In this document: positions 49,156-56,921 of the stretch, one piece after another
Layout: each line of letters opens with the position of its first letter
Position numbering within the stretch: the stretch's first letter is position 1
Source of the DNA: Billgrantia zhangzhouensis
GTDB taxonomy: Bacteria; Pseudomonadota; Gammaproteobacteria; Pseudomonadales; Halomonadaceae
DNA length: 64,000 nt
Assembly: GCF_021404465.1 (NCBI RefSeq)
Contig: NZ_JABFTT010000005.1
Span: 248,001 to 312,000 of the forward strand
Direction: 5' to 3'
The notes under the pieces: model-generated
The model's database searches: none
What the model was told of the DNA's origin: nothing
Seen by the model: the letters and a program-made list of their open reading frames with translations, nothing else
Position numbers and translations under genes: made by a program

Positions 49156-50117
49156 TTGCCCACCTCCGCCCTATCGACGACTTCACGGTGCTCACCGTTG
49201 CCCTGCTCCACCATCGACACGAACATCTCCTCCAGCCGGTTGGCGCGATTGCGCATGGAGACCACCTCGATGCCCTGCTCATCCAAAGCGGCGAAAACGT
49301 CGTTCAAGCGCTGGCCGCGGTGCACCATCACGGCCAACTGGGCGCCCTCCACCTGGCTCACTTCGAAGCCTTCGATGTGCGGAACCTGCGCCACGGGATG
49401 CGCCAGGTCGAGCAGGAACGTCTCGGTGTCCAGCTCGGCGAGCAACTCACGCACGCCGGTGTTCCGTACGATCTCGCCATGATTGATGATCGCCACGTTG
49501 CGACAGAGGCTCTCGGCCTCCTCGAGATAGTGTGTGGTGAGGATGATGGTGGTGCCCTCCTCGCGATTGATGCGGCGCATGTATTCCCACATGCTGCGAC
49601 GCAGTTCGATATCGACACCGGCAGTAGGCTCATCGAGAATCAACAGCTTGGGCCGGTGCATCAGCGCACGGGCGATCATCAAGCGGCGCTTCATGCCGCC
49701 TGAGAGCATACGCGCGCTGCCGTTGCGCTTGTCCCACAGCCCAAGATCCTTGAGTAGCTGCTCGGCTCGCGGCAGCGCTTCGCGACGCGGCATGCCGTAG
49801 TAGCCCGCCTGGGCCAACACGATGTCGAGCACCTTCTCGAACTGGTTGAAATTGAACTCCTGGGGTACCACGCCTAGATGATACTTGGCACGAGCGAAGT
49901 CACGGTCGATATCGATACCGAAGATCGAGACCTGGCCGGCGGTCTTCTGCACCAGCGAGCACACCACCCCCAGAGTGGTGGACTTGCCGGCCCCATTGGG
50001 CCCCAGCAGGGCGAAGAAATCCCCCTGCTCGACGTCGAGATCGATGCCCTTCAGGGCGTGAAAGCCGTTGCCGTAGACCTTGGTCAGGCCACGGATCGAC
50101 AGCGCCGGTTCGGCCAT
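49152..50117 (-). CDS. ABC exporter ATP-binding protein (YadG-like)
   Basis: A 321-residue ATPase. Walker A is GPNGAGKSTT, the signature is MLSGGMKRRLMIARAL, Walker B is LLILDEPTAGVD, and the H-loop is LTTHYLEEAE. This DrrA/NodI-like pattern with a C-terminal extension (QRLNDVFAALDEQGIEVVSM) matches YadG. It energises the permease encoded next. Overlap of four bases shows a two-gene operon. Confidence 0.94.
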   Translation of the reverse strand: MAEPALSIRGLTKVYGNGFHALKGIDLDVEQGDFFALLGPNGAGKSTTLGVVCSLVQKTAGQVSIFGIDIDRDFARAKYHLGVVPQEFNFNQFEKVLDIVLAQAGYYGMPRREALPRAEQLLKDLGLWDKRNGSARMLSGGMKRRLMIARALMHRPKLLILDEPTAGVDIELRRSMWEYMRRINREEGTTIILTTHYLEEAESLCRNVAIINHGEIVRNTGVRELLAELDTETFLLDLAHPVAQVPHIEGFEVSQVEGAQLAVMVHRGQRLNDVFAALDEQGIEVVSMRNRANRLEEMFVSMVEQGNGEHREVVDRAEVGK

Positions 50118-50268
50118 GAGACATCCTTGCGTTGGGATGGAAGCGAGTTCAGAACATTAGGGCGCGAAGGGATTTTTCAAGCCTGCACAGGAAAAACGCC
50201 GTCATCCTCGCCCATGGGCAAGGACATCGAAATTTAATGTGGGGGGGGCGAGCCTTGGCACAAAAATA

Positions 50269-50343
50269 TGGAGCGGGAAAGGAGATTTGAACTCCCGACC
50301 CTCGCCTTGGCAAGGCGATGCTCTACCACTGAGCTATTCCCGC
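50269..50343 (-). tRNA. tRNA-Gly(GCC), copy 1
   Basis: A 75-nt tRNA reading GCGGGAATAGCTCAGTGG at the 5' end, anticodon loop TTGCCAA (GCC) and encoded CCA. The T loop has TTCAAAT instead of the TTCGAAT of the two other copies, a single-base change. Confidence 0.96.
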
Positions 50344-50386
50344 TTGATCGATCGGTCATGCCTGCTCGACAAGTATAACCGAAAGG

Positions 50387-50462
50387 TGGCGTCCCATAGG
50401 GGGTTCGAACCCCTGTTCCCGCCGTGAAAGGGCGGTGTCCTAGGCCACTAGACGAATGGGAC
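50387..50462 (-). tRNA. tRNA-Glu(TTC), copy 1
   Basis: A 76-nt tRNA: acceptor GTCCCAT/ATGGGAC, anticodon loop CTTTCAC (TTC), T arm AGGGGTTCGAACCCCCT and encoded CCA. The D arm reads TAGTGGCCTAGGAC. Confidence 0.96.
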
Positions 50463-50482
50463 GCAGCAGCCAGACAGTGCGC

Positions 50483-50557
50483 TGGAGCGGGAAAGGAGAT
50501 TCGAACTCCCGACCCTCGCCTTGGCAAGGCGATGCTCTACCACTGAGCTATTCCCGC
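50483..50557 (-). tRNA. tRNA-Gly(GCC), copy 2
   Basis: 75 nt, identical to copy 3 and to copy 1 except for the T-loop base. Anticodon GCC, CCA encoded. Confidence 0.96.
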
Positions 50558-50615
50558 ATGCACGACAGTCTATGCTATCAGCAATGCAACCGCTATCACG
50601 GGTGCAACCGGAAGA

Positions 50616-50691
50616 TGGCGTCCCATAGGGGGTTCGAACCCCTGTTCCCGCCGTGAAAGGGCGGTGTCCTGGACCACTAGACGAATGGGAC
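50616..50691 (-). tRNA. tRNA-Glu(TTC), copy 2
   Basis: 76 nt, anticodon TTC. The D arm differs from the other copies (TAGTGGTCCAGGAC). CCA encoded. Confidence 0.96.
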
Positions 50692-50696
50692 GCAAC

Positions 50697-50750
50697 TGGA
50701 GCGGGAAGGTGATTCGATCGGACTGGCGCACCAGCTCCCGACCCTTCACC
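50697..50750 (-). pseudogene. broken tRNA-Gly copy
   Basis: Plus-strand TGGAGCGGGAAGGTGATTCG copies the 3' acceptor and T-arm end of tRNA-Gly with one base missing. It is interrupted by about 17 unrelated bases before CTCCCGACCCTTCACC resumes the T-stem and variable region. The anticodon arm, D arm and 5' acceptor strand are missing. It lies exactly where a fourth Gly unit would be expected. Confidence 0.65.
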
Positions 50751-50779
50751 GAACCTGCTCATTCTGCCGAAGCAGAATT

Positions 50780-50854
50780 TGGAGCGGGAAAGGAGATTCG
50801 AACTCCCGACCCTCGCCTTGGCAAGGCGATGCTCTACCACTGAGCTATTCCCGC
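50780..50854 (-). tRNA. tRNA-Gly(GCC), copy 3
   Basis: 75 nt, anticodon GCC, CCA encoded, identical to copy 2. A perfect hairpin ATTCTGC-CGAA-GCAGAAT (50761-50778) sits directly 3' of it, perhaps a processing element. Confidence 0.96.
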
Positions 50855-50891
50855 ACTCCGGTACCCGGTTGAAAACAAGCCGTGAAACGAG

Positions 50892-50967
50892 TGGCGTCCC
50901 ATAGGGGGTTCGAACCCCTGTTCCCGCCGTGAAAGGGCGGTGTCCTAGACCACTAGACGAATGGGAC
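50892..50967 (-). tRNA. tRNA-Glu(TTC), copy 3
   Basis: 76 nt, anticodon TTC; D arm TAGTGGTCTAGGAC. It is the first tRNA transcribed in the array. The promoter should lie in 50968-51060. Confidence 0.96.
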
Positions 50968-51117
50968 GCAGCCGTCTCGCTCTCGCCTCAACGAGGTGGC
51001 GCGAATCTTACTCAAGCCCCTGGAGGCTGTCAACTGCCAGCCTGGGGTTGGCTGAGGGAGGGAAAGCAGCCAAGCTTTCTGTGTCAGATGACAACGTCGC
51101 ACAGCAGGAGAGAGGCC

Positions 51118-51519
51118 ATGCGCAAGAAGATCGAGAAGAGCGATGCCGAGTGGCGTGCCCAGCTCACCCCGGAGCAGTATCGTGTAACACGGCAACAGGG
51201 CACCGAACCGCCCTTCAGCGGCGATTATCAGGTCACCGACGAGCACGGCATCTACCACTGCGTCTGCTGCAATGCTCCCTTGTTCGAGAACGAGCACAAA
51301 TTCCAGGCCCACTGCGGCTGGCCGAGCTTCGACCGCCCGCTGGGCCAGGCCGCCGTCGAGGAACGCTTCGACGACTCCCACGGCATGCGCCGCACCGAAG
51401 TGGTATGCGCCCACTGCGATGCCCACCTGGGTCACGTCTTTCCCGACGGCCCGCCCCAGACCACCGGCTTGCGCTACTGCATCAACTCGGTAGCCATCTC
51501 GTTCCACCCCGGCGAATAG
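51118..51519 (+). CDS. msrB: peptide-methionine (R)-S-oxide reductase
   Basis: A 133-residue MsrB. The start at 51118 has GGAGAG close upstream. Zinc ligands are Cys48, Cys51, Cys97 and Cys100 in CVCC and CAHC. The catalytic Cys121 is in [11 protein letters not shown], and HCGWPSF and GHVFPDGP are family blocks. It repairs methionine-R-sulfoxide in proteins in the cytoplasm using thioredoxin. It is divergent from the tRNA array. Confidence 0.96.
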   Translation: MRKKIEKSDAEWRAQLTPEQYRVTRQQGTEPPFSGDYQVTDEHGIYHCVCCNAPLFENEHKFQAHCGWPSFDRPLGQAAVEERFDDSHGMRRTEVVCAHCDAHLGHVFPDGPPQTTGLRYCINSVAISFHPGE

Positions 51520-51531
51520 CTCTGCCCTGCC

Positions 51532-51563
51532 GAGGCCGCCCTTCTGCTATGATGGGCGGCCTC
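51532..51563 (+). terminator. stem-loop between msrB and the GTPase gene
   Basis: GAGGCCGCCC (51532-51541) pairs with GGGCGGCCTC (51554-51563) around a 12-base loop. The loop includes TGCTATGAT, a -10-like sequence, so this may be both the end of msrB and the start region of the next transcript. There is no T run. Confidence 0.5.
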
Positions 51564-51585
51564 GTAAGGTTTGCAGGAGTGGCAC

Positions 51586-52566
51586 ATGCTCGGCTGGTAT
51601 CCGGGACACATGAACAAGGCGCGCCGCCAGATCCAGGAGGCGCTGCCGGAAATCGATGTGGCGATCGAGGTGCTCGACGCCCGCCTGCCCTACTCCAGCG
51701 CCAACCCCATGCTTGCCGGCCTGACCCGCCACAAGCCGGTGCTCAAGATTCTCTCGCGGGCCGACCTGGCCGATCCGGAGCGTACTCGTGAATGGGTTGC
51801 CTACTTCGATGCGCTACCCGATACCCGGGCGCTTGCCGTCACCACCACCAACGCCCGCGAGCTCAAGCGCATCCCCAAGCTGTGCCACGAGCTGGCCGGC
51901 CAGGTGCGCGCCGACCGTGACGTGCGGGTGATGGTCATGGGCATCCCCAACGTGGGCAAGTCGACCCTGATCAACGGTCTGGCCGGCAAGGCCATTGCCA
52001 AGACCGGCAACGAGCCGGCGGTGACCAAGCGTCAGCAGAAGGTGCGCATCGCCGGGCGGGTAGCACTGATCGACACCCCTGGGGTGCTGTGGCCGAAAAT
52101 CGAGGATCAGGCCAGCGCCTACCGCCTGGCGGCGACCGGCGCCATCCGCGACACCGCCATCGATTACGTCGAGGTGGCCGTGGTCACTGCCGCCGAGCTG
52201 GCCCGACGTTACCCCGAGGCGCTCAAGGCCCGCTACAAGCTGGGCGATCTGCCGCCCTACGCCGCCAACCCCGAGGCGGAACGGGTCGAGGCCGACGGTC
52301 CCCAGCGCGTCGACCTGCTCGCCGTGGCCGGCTTCGACGGCCATGCGATTCTGGCCGAGATCGCCAGCCGCCGAGGCGGGCTGCGTGCCGGCGGAGAGGT
52401 CGACCTGCATCGTGGCGCCGAGGTGCTACTGCATGAGCTGCGCGACGGCAAGTTGGGCCGCCTGACGCTGGAAACCCCGACCGACATCCCCGCTCCCACG
52501 GAGGAGGAAGATACCGCCGCCGAAGCAGAGAACAACGATGGCGGCGGCGCCCATAACTCCGCATAA
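51586..52566 (+). CDS. circularly permuted ribosome biogenesis GTPase (YlqF/RbgA-like)
   Basis: A 326-residue GTPase from ATG 51586, where GGAG precedes at a good distance and the protein starts MLGWYPGHMNKARRQIQEAL, the family opening. Motif order is permuted as in YlqF/YawG: the G4-like LSRADLADP comes before G1 GIPNVGKSTLI and G3 DTPGVLWP. The C-terminal domain binds rRNA. In Bacillus RbgA matures the 50S subunit; the proteobacterial role is inferred. The extreme C-terminus is an acidic tail (TEEEDTAAEAENNDGGG). Confidence 0.9.
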   Translation: MLGWYPGHMNKARRQIQEALPEIDVAIEVLDARLPYSSANPMLAGLTRHKPVLKILSRADLADPERTREWVAYFDALPDTRALAVTTTNARELKRIPKLCHELAGQVRADRDVRVMVMGIPNVGKSTLINGLAGKAIAKTGNEPAVTKRQQKVRIAGRVALIDTPGVLWPKIEDQASAYRLAATGAIRDTAIDYVEVAVVTAAELARRYPEALKARYKLGDLPPYAANPEAERVEADGPQRVDLLAVAGFDGHAILAEIASRRGGLRAGGEVDLHRGAEVLLHELRDGKLGRLTLETPTDIPAPTEEEDTAAEAENNDGGGAHNSA

Positions 52567-52631
52567 TCACTGAGTTCCGGCAGCCTGGCTGACCGGAGCC
52601 ACCGGACACCACTGGAATCTCGGACACCTCA

Positions 52632-53864
52632 ATGGACACGCCCACCCTGTTCAGGAAATCGCACAAGCTCGACAACGTCTGCTACGACATCCGCGGTCCC
52701 GTGCTCGAGCACGCCAAGCGGCTGGAAGACGAAGGCCAGCGCATCCTCAAGCTCAACATCGGCAATCCTGCCCCGTTCGGCTTCGAGGCTCCGGAGGAAA
52801 TCCTCCAGGACGTGATGCGCAACCTGCCCACCGCCCAGGGCTACTGCGATTCCAAGGGACTCTACTCGGCGCGCAAAGCGATCATGCAGGAGTGCCAGCG
52901 CAAGGAGATTCCCGGCGTCGGCATCGAGGACATCTTCATCGGCAACGGCGTTTCCGAGTTGATCGTGATGGCACTGCAGGCGCTGCTCAACGATGGCGAC
53001 GAGGTGTTGATCCCGGCGCCCGACTACCCGCTATGGACTGCCGCCGCCAACCTCGCTGGCGGCCACGCCGTACACTACCGCTGTGACGAGCAGGCCGACT
53101 GGGCGCCCGACATCGCCGACGTGCGTGCCAAGGTAACCGGACACACCCGCGCCATCGTGATCATCAATCCCAACAACCCTACCGGCGCGGTCTATCCTCC
53201 CGAAGTGGTGCGCGAGCTGCTGGCTATCGCTCGCGAGCATGACCTGGTGGTGTTTTCCGACGAGATCTACGACAAGATCCTCTATGACGGCACCGAACAC
53301 GTCTCCACCGGCGCGCTGGCCGATGAGGACCAGTTGGTGGTGACCCTGAACGGACTGTCCAAGAGCTACCGCTGTGCCGGCTTTCGCTCCGGCTGGATGA
53401 TCCTTTCCGGCAACGTGGCCATGCAACGCGCCAGGGACTATATCCAGGGTCTCAACATGCTCGCCTCGATGCGCCTGTGCGCCAACGTGCCAGCCCAGCA
53501 CGCCATCCAGACGGCACTAGGCGGCTACCAGTCGATCAACGACCTGATCCTGCCCGGTGGCCGTCTGCTGGCCCAGCGCGACATCACCTACGAGAAACTC
53601 AACGCCATTCCCGGGGTTTCCTGTACCAAGGCCAAGGGCGCGCTCTATGCCTTCCCGCGACTCGACCCCAAGGTCTATCCCATTCAGGACGACCAGAGAC
53701 TGGTGCTCGACCTGCTGCTGCAGGAGAAGATCCTGCTGGTCCAAGGGACCGCCTTCAACTGGCCGGAGCCGGACCACGTGCGCATCGTCACCCTGCCCTG
53801 GGCCGACCAGCTCGGTGACGCACTGGATCGCTTCGCCCGCTTCTTGTCGCGCTACCGCCAGTAA
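52632..53864 (+). CDS. alaA: alanine-synthesising aminotransferase AlaA
   Basis: A 410-residue fold-type I aminotransferase that follows E. coli AlaA closely along its length: DNVCYDIRGPVLEHAKRLED, LKLNIGNPAPFGFEAPEEIL, LPTAQGYCDSKGLYSARKAI, and VIINPNNPTGAVYPPEVVRE with Asp and Tyr in SDEIYDKILYDG. The PLP Lys is in LNGLSKSYRCAGFRSGWMIL. It makes alanine from pyruvate with glutamate. Its start lies 65 bases after the GTPase gene. Confidence 0.96.
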   Translation: MDTPTLFRKSHKLDNVCYDIRGPVLEHAKRLEDEGQRILKLNIGNPAPFGFEAPEEILQDVMRNLPTAQGYCDSKGLYSARKAIMQECQRKEIPGVGIEDIFIGNGVSELIVMALQALLNDGDEVLIPAPDYPLWTAAANLAGGHAVHYRCDEQADWAPDIADVRAKVTGHTRAIVIINPNNPTGAVYPPEVVRELLAIAREHDLVVFSDEIYDKILYDGTEHVSTGALADEDQLVVTLNGLSKSYRCAGFRSGWMILSGNVAMQRARDYIQGLNMLASMRLCANVPAQHAIQTALGGYQSINDLILPGGRLLAQRDITYEKLNAIPGVSCTKAKGALYAFPRLDPKVYPIQDDQRLVLDLLLQEKILLVQGTAFNWPEPDHVRIVTLPWADQLGDALDRFARFLSRYRQ

Positions 53865-53988
53865 GCGCCGGAGAACCCCCGATTTTTTCGGCTCTGACTT
53901 GAAACCTCCGTTCACGAGCCGTATCTAATTCAGCAGATTTTGCAGGGCCGCACGACGGCCCATCCCTTACGACCGGAGACTTCTGACG

Positions 53989-54888
53989 ATGATGAGAATT
54001 CTGCTCTTCCTGGGCACCAACCTGGCGGTGATCGTCGTTGCCAGCATCACACTGCGCCTGCTCGGCGTGGAGGGCTATCTGACCGAACAGGGCATGAACT
54101 TCAACGCCCTGCTGATCTTCTGCTTCATCGTCGGCATGGCCGGCTCGATGATCTCACTGTTCATGTCCAAGTGGATGGCCAAGCGCGGCACCGGCACGGT
54201 GGTCATCACCCAGCCGAGCAATTCCACCGAGAAGTGGCTGCTCGATACCGTGGCCGAACTCTCCCAGCAGGCGGGGATCGAGATGCCTGAGGTCGGCATC
54301 TTCCCGGCGCAGCAGTCCAATGCCTTCGCCACCGGCTGGAACAAGAACGATGCCCTGGTGGCGGTATCCGCCGGCCTGCTCAATCGCATGCGCCCGGAAG
54401 AGGTGCGCGCGGTACTGGCCCACGAGATCGGCCACGTTGCCAACGGCGACATGGTCACGCTGGCGCTGATCCAAGGTGTGGTAAACACCTTCGTGATGTT
54501 CTTCGCCCGCGCCGTGGCCCACCTGGTAGACAACTTCCTGCGTTCGCGCAACGACGGTGCGGGCCTGGGCTTCATGGGCTACTTCGCGGTGGTGATCGTC
54601 GCCGAGATCGTGTTCGGCCTGATCGCCTCGGCCATCGTCGCCTGGTTCTCGCGCTTCCGCGAGTACCGCGCCGACGCAGCGGGAGCCCAGCTCGCCGGCA
54701 CCGGCCCCATGATCAACGCTCTGGCCCGGCTCAAGGCCGAGAGCGACATGCCCAACCAGATGCCGGAGACTCTGACCGCCTTCGGCATCAATGCCGGCCA
54801 GACCCGCAAGATCATGGAGCGCCTGTTCGCCAGCCACCCGCCGCTGGACGATCGGATCCGGGCACTCAAGGAAGCGGCTTACCGCTGA
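53989..54888 (+). CDS. htpX: membrane protease HtpX
   Basis: A 299-residue M48 zinc metalloprotease. The metal motif HEIGH is at residues 145-149, with the third ligand Glu in EYRADAAG. Transmembrane helices are at about 5-25, 38-58, 155-178 and 190-215, as in E. coli Htp[21 protein letters not shown] and [15 protein letters not shown] are conserved. It degrades damaged inner-membrane proteins with FtsH. A strong terminator follows. Confidence 0.96.
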   Translation: MMRILLFLGTNLAVIVVASITLRLLGVEGYLTEQGMNFNALLIFCFIVGMAGSMISLFMSKWMAKRGTGTVVITQPSNSTEKWLLDTVAELSQQAGIEMPEVGIFPAQQSNAFATGWNKNDALVAVSAGLLNRMRPEEVRAVLAHEIGHVANGDMVTLALIQGVVNTFVMFFARAVAHLVDNFLRSRNDGAGLGFMGYFAVVIVAEIVFGLIASAIVAWFSRFREYRADAAGAQLAGTGPMINALARLKAESDMPNQMPETLTAFGINAGQTRKIMERLFASHPPLDDRIRALKEAAYR

Positions 54889-54908
54889 GAGAACACCCCC
54901 TTGCAACC

Positions 54909-54936
54909 GAAGAGCCCGCCACATGGCGGGCTCTTC
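54909..54936. terminator. terminator after htpX
   Basis: GAAGAGCCCGCC and GGCGGGCTCTTC form a perfect 12-bp stem around ACAT. The region lies between convergent htpX and pdxB and can serve both. Confidence 0.85.
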
Positions 54937-54963
54937 GCGCTTCCGGGCTTGCGGACGAAGCCG

Positions 54964-56118
54964 TCAGATCACGTTCAGGCCCGCTCCCTGCAGCCACGGT
55001 GCCAACGCCTGGGCTTTCGGACCCAGTTCGAGAAAGAGTGTCGAGAGTTCCCGGCGCAGCGGGTAGTTCGCGCGACAGGCATCGAAGCCCTTGGCCATGC
55101 CGAGCCGGTAACTCTCACGCCGCAGGCTGTCATGGTCGCGGCGCACATCGTACACCGCGCGTAGGCAGAGCCTGAGGGCCTCTTCGGCCTCGAGTCCATC
55201 ATCGAGCGCGATTCTCGTGACAGGCGGCACTGGTAACAGTTCATCCAGGCCAAGCCGGGCCGGCAGCCCCAGGTGCCGGCACAGCGCGGCATAGATCTGG
55301 TGCGTGCCGCGCAACTTGCCGTCGAGGCTATGGCCGGCAATGTGCGGCGTGGCGATCTGCGCCAGGTCGCGCAGGGCCGGGTCGATGCCGGGCTCCCCCT
55401 CCCATACGTCGAGTACCGCACTGATATCGCCCTGCCCCGACAAGCGTTGGCGCAACGCCTGGCCATCGATGCAGTCGCCGCGACCGGCATTGAGCAACAG
55501 CGTGCCGGGCGCCAGCTCGGCAATGCGCCGGGCATCAAGCAAATGATGAGTGGCATGCGGGCCATCACGTACCAGAGGGGTATGCAGGCAAAGCACGTCG
55601 CACTCGCCGATAAGCGTCTCCAGTTCCCTGAAACCTTCGTGTCCCTCCACTTCCGCTCTCGGTGGGTCGCAGGCCAGGCAAGCGACGTCCATGGCAGAGA
55701 GTCGCGCCAGCAACCGCCCGCCCACGTTGCCCACACCAACGATCCCCACACGGCGTTCGCCGAGCCGCCATCCCTGGCGCTCGGCCAGGGTCAGCAGGCA
55801 GCCCAGTACGTAGTCGACCACCGCCTCGGCATTGCAGCCCGGCGCACTGGCGAAGGCGATGCCATGGCGTGCCAGCGCCGCCTGATCGACATGGTCGGTG
55901 CCGATGGTGCAGGTGCCGACAAAGCGCAACCGGGAACCCTTTGCCCTGGCTGCATCGAGGGTCGCCGCATCGAGCCGGGTGATGGAGCGAATCACCAGCG
56001 CGTCGACGTCGCGCAGGGCCGCCGCGTCGATCTCGCGCCCCGGCATTCTTACCAACTCACCCAGTGGGCCGAAACAGGCCTCGGCACCGGGTACGTTGGC
56101 ATCGACCAGCAGTCTCAC
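54964..56118 (-). CDS. pdxB: erythronate-4-phosphate dehydrogenase
   Basis: A 384-residue D-2-hydroxyacid dehydrogenase of the PdxB type. MRLLVDANVPGAEACFGPLG opens the protein. RFVGTCTIGTDHVD and APGCNAEAVVDYVLG precede the NAD motif VGIVGVGNVGGRLLARL. Catalytic Arg, Glu and His are in LLNAGRGDCIDGQAL and TPHIAGHSLDGKLRG. The C-terminal PdxB domain (about 300-384) completes it. It oxidises 4-phosphoerythronate in the DXP-dependent vitamin B6 pathway. Confidence 0.95.
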   Translation of the reverse strand: MRLLVDANVPGAEACFGPLGELVRMPGREIDAAALRDVDALVIRSITRLDAATLDAARAKGSRLRFVGTCTIGTDHVDQAALARHGIAFASAPGCNAEAVVDYVLGCLLTLAERQGWRLGERRVGIVGVGNVGGRLLARLSAMDVACLACDPPRAEVEGHEGFRELETLIGECDVLCLHTPLVRDGPHATHHLLDARRIAELAPGTLLLNAGRGDCIDGQALRQRLSGQGDISAVLDVWEGEPGIDPALRDLAQIATPHIAGHSLDGKLRGTHQIYAALCRHLGLPARLGLDELLPVPPVTRIALDDGLEAEEALRLCLRAVYDVRRDHDSLRRESYRLGMAKGFDACRANYPLRRELSTLFLELGPKAQALAPWLQGAGLNVI

Positions 56119-56252
56119 GTTCGCCCCCTCCCTGCTCGCTGTTTTTCTCGCTGTTCATGGCAATGGCTTGTGCCGCCAGGATGATACCTTACAATACCGC
56201 GACCGATCCTTCGTGCCGCCCAGGGCGGCGTCCAGACGCATTGGGAGTCTTC

Positions 56253-56534
56253 GTGATCGTCCGCTGGGAAAGTGACCATGATTACGTGCTGGTGCATATC
56301 CACCAGGACATGTTCGGCGACTGGATCTTCAGCCGCGCCTGGGGCCAGATCGGCACCCAGTTCGGTGGCTTGAAGCACATGCTGGCCGACGATCACGACC
56401 AGGCCATGATGTGGCTGGCCGACGAGACCACCATCCAGTCATCCCGCGGCCTGCGCAAGGTACTCGAAGTGGAAGCCGAGAGCGCCGAGGGACAGGCGGC
56501 GGTGCGGCAGCTGTCGCTGCTGGACCACGTCTGA
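56253..56534 (+). CDS. WGR-domain-like small protein
   Basis: A 93-residue protein starting at GTG 56253, with GGGAG six bases upstream; upstream in-frame codons are not preceded by a ribosome site. WESDHDYVLVHIHQDMFGDW followed by SRAWGQIGTQFGGLKHMLAD matches the pattern of a WGR domain (W-G-x-I-G-T), named after W-G-R residues and found in PARP and some bacterial proteins, presumed nucleic-acid binding. The Arg is replaced by Gln here. It is divergent from pdxB by about 130 bases. Function is unknown. Confidence 0.75.
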   Translation: MIVRWESDHDYVLVHIHQDMFGDWIFSRAWGQIGTQFGGLKHMLADDHDQAMMWLADETTIQSSRGLRKVLEVEAESAEGQAAVRQLSLLDHV

Positions 56535-56564
56535 ACTCCAGGACCTTGACATGCTCCCCTCGGG

Positions 56565-56921
56565 TCAAGCCAGGTAGCGTCGTCCTGCGGGCCGGCAGGC
56601 AGGCGCTTTACGCTCCTTCCGTTCCTCTTCCCGCAAGTCGTCCCGCCCCTCCTGCAGTCGCCTCCAAGCCTCCGCGTCCAGCGCCCCGCGCTCACTCAGC
56701 CAATCCGCCAGCCGCTGCGGCTCGAAGCCCATGTCGAGTTCATCGTCCGCCGTGTCCACCAGCACCGGGATGCGCACCCCGTAACGCGCCATCAACACTT
56801 CGTCTTCGCTGATCTCGACCTTCTTCAGGAAATACTCGCCGTCATGCAGCAGGTCAAGCAGGACCTCGAGCCGTTCGCAAAGGTGGCAACCCAGGGTGGT
56901 ATAGAGCGTCAGCTGCATCAT
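56565..56921 (-). CDS. glutaredoxin-like thioredoxin-fold protein
   Basis: A 118-residue protein with a thioredoxin fold: MMQLTLYTTLGCHLCERLEV has the redox CxxC (CHLC), and GVRIPVLVD carries the cis-Pro of the family. This matches the DUF836 glutaredoxin-like group. The C-terminus is an unusual Arg/Lys/Glu-rich tail (LREEERKERKAPACRPAGRR). Its start overlaps the rlmKL stop by ATGA, so it is translationally coupled to it. The partner substrate is unknown. Confidence 0.85.
   Translation of the reverse strand: MMQLTLYTTLGCHLCERLEVLLDLLHDGEYFLKKVEISEDEVLMARYGVRIPVLVDTADDELDMGFEPQRLADWLSERGALDAEAWRRLQEGRDDLREEERKERKAPACRPAGRRYLA

Noticed and set aside
47455..49482. 675-codon open frame on the plus strand across queF and the ABC exporter genes
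   Set aside because: Antisense to three recognisable genes and without any domain.
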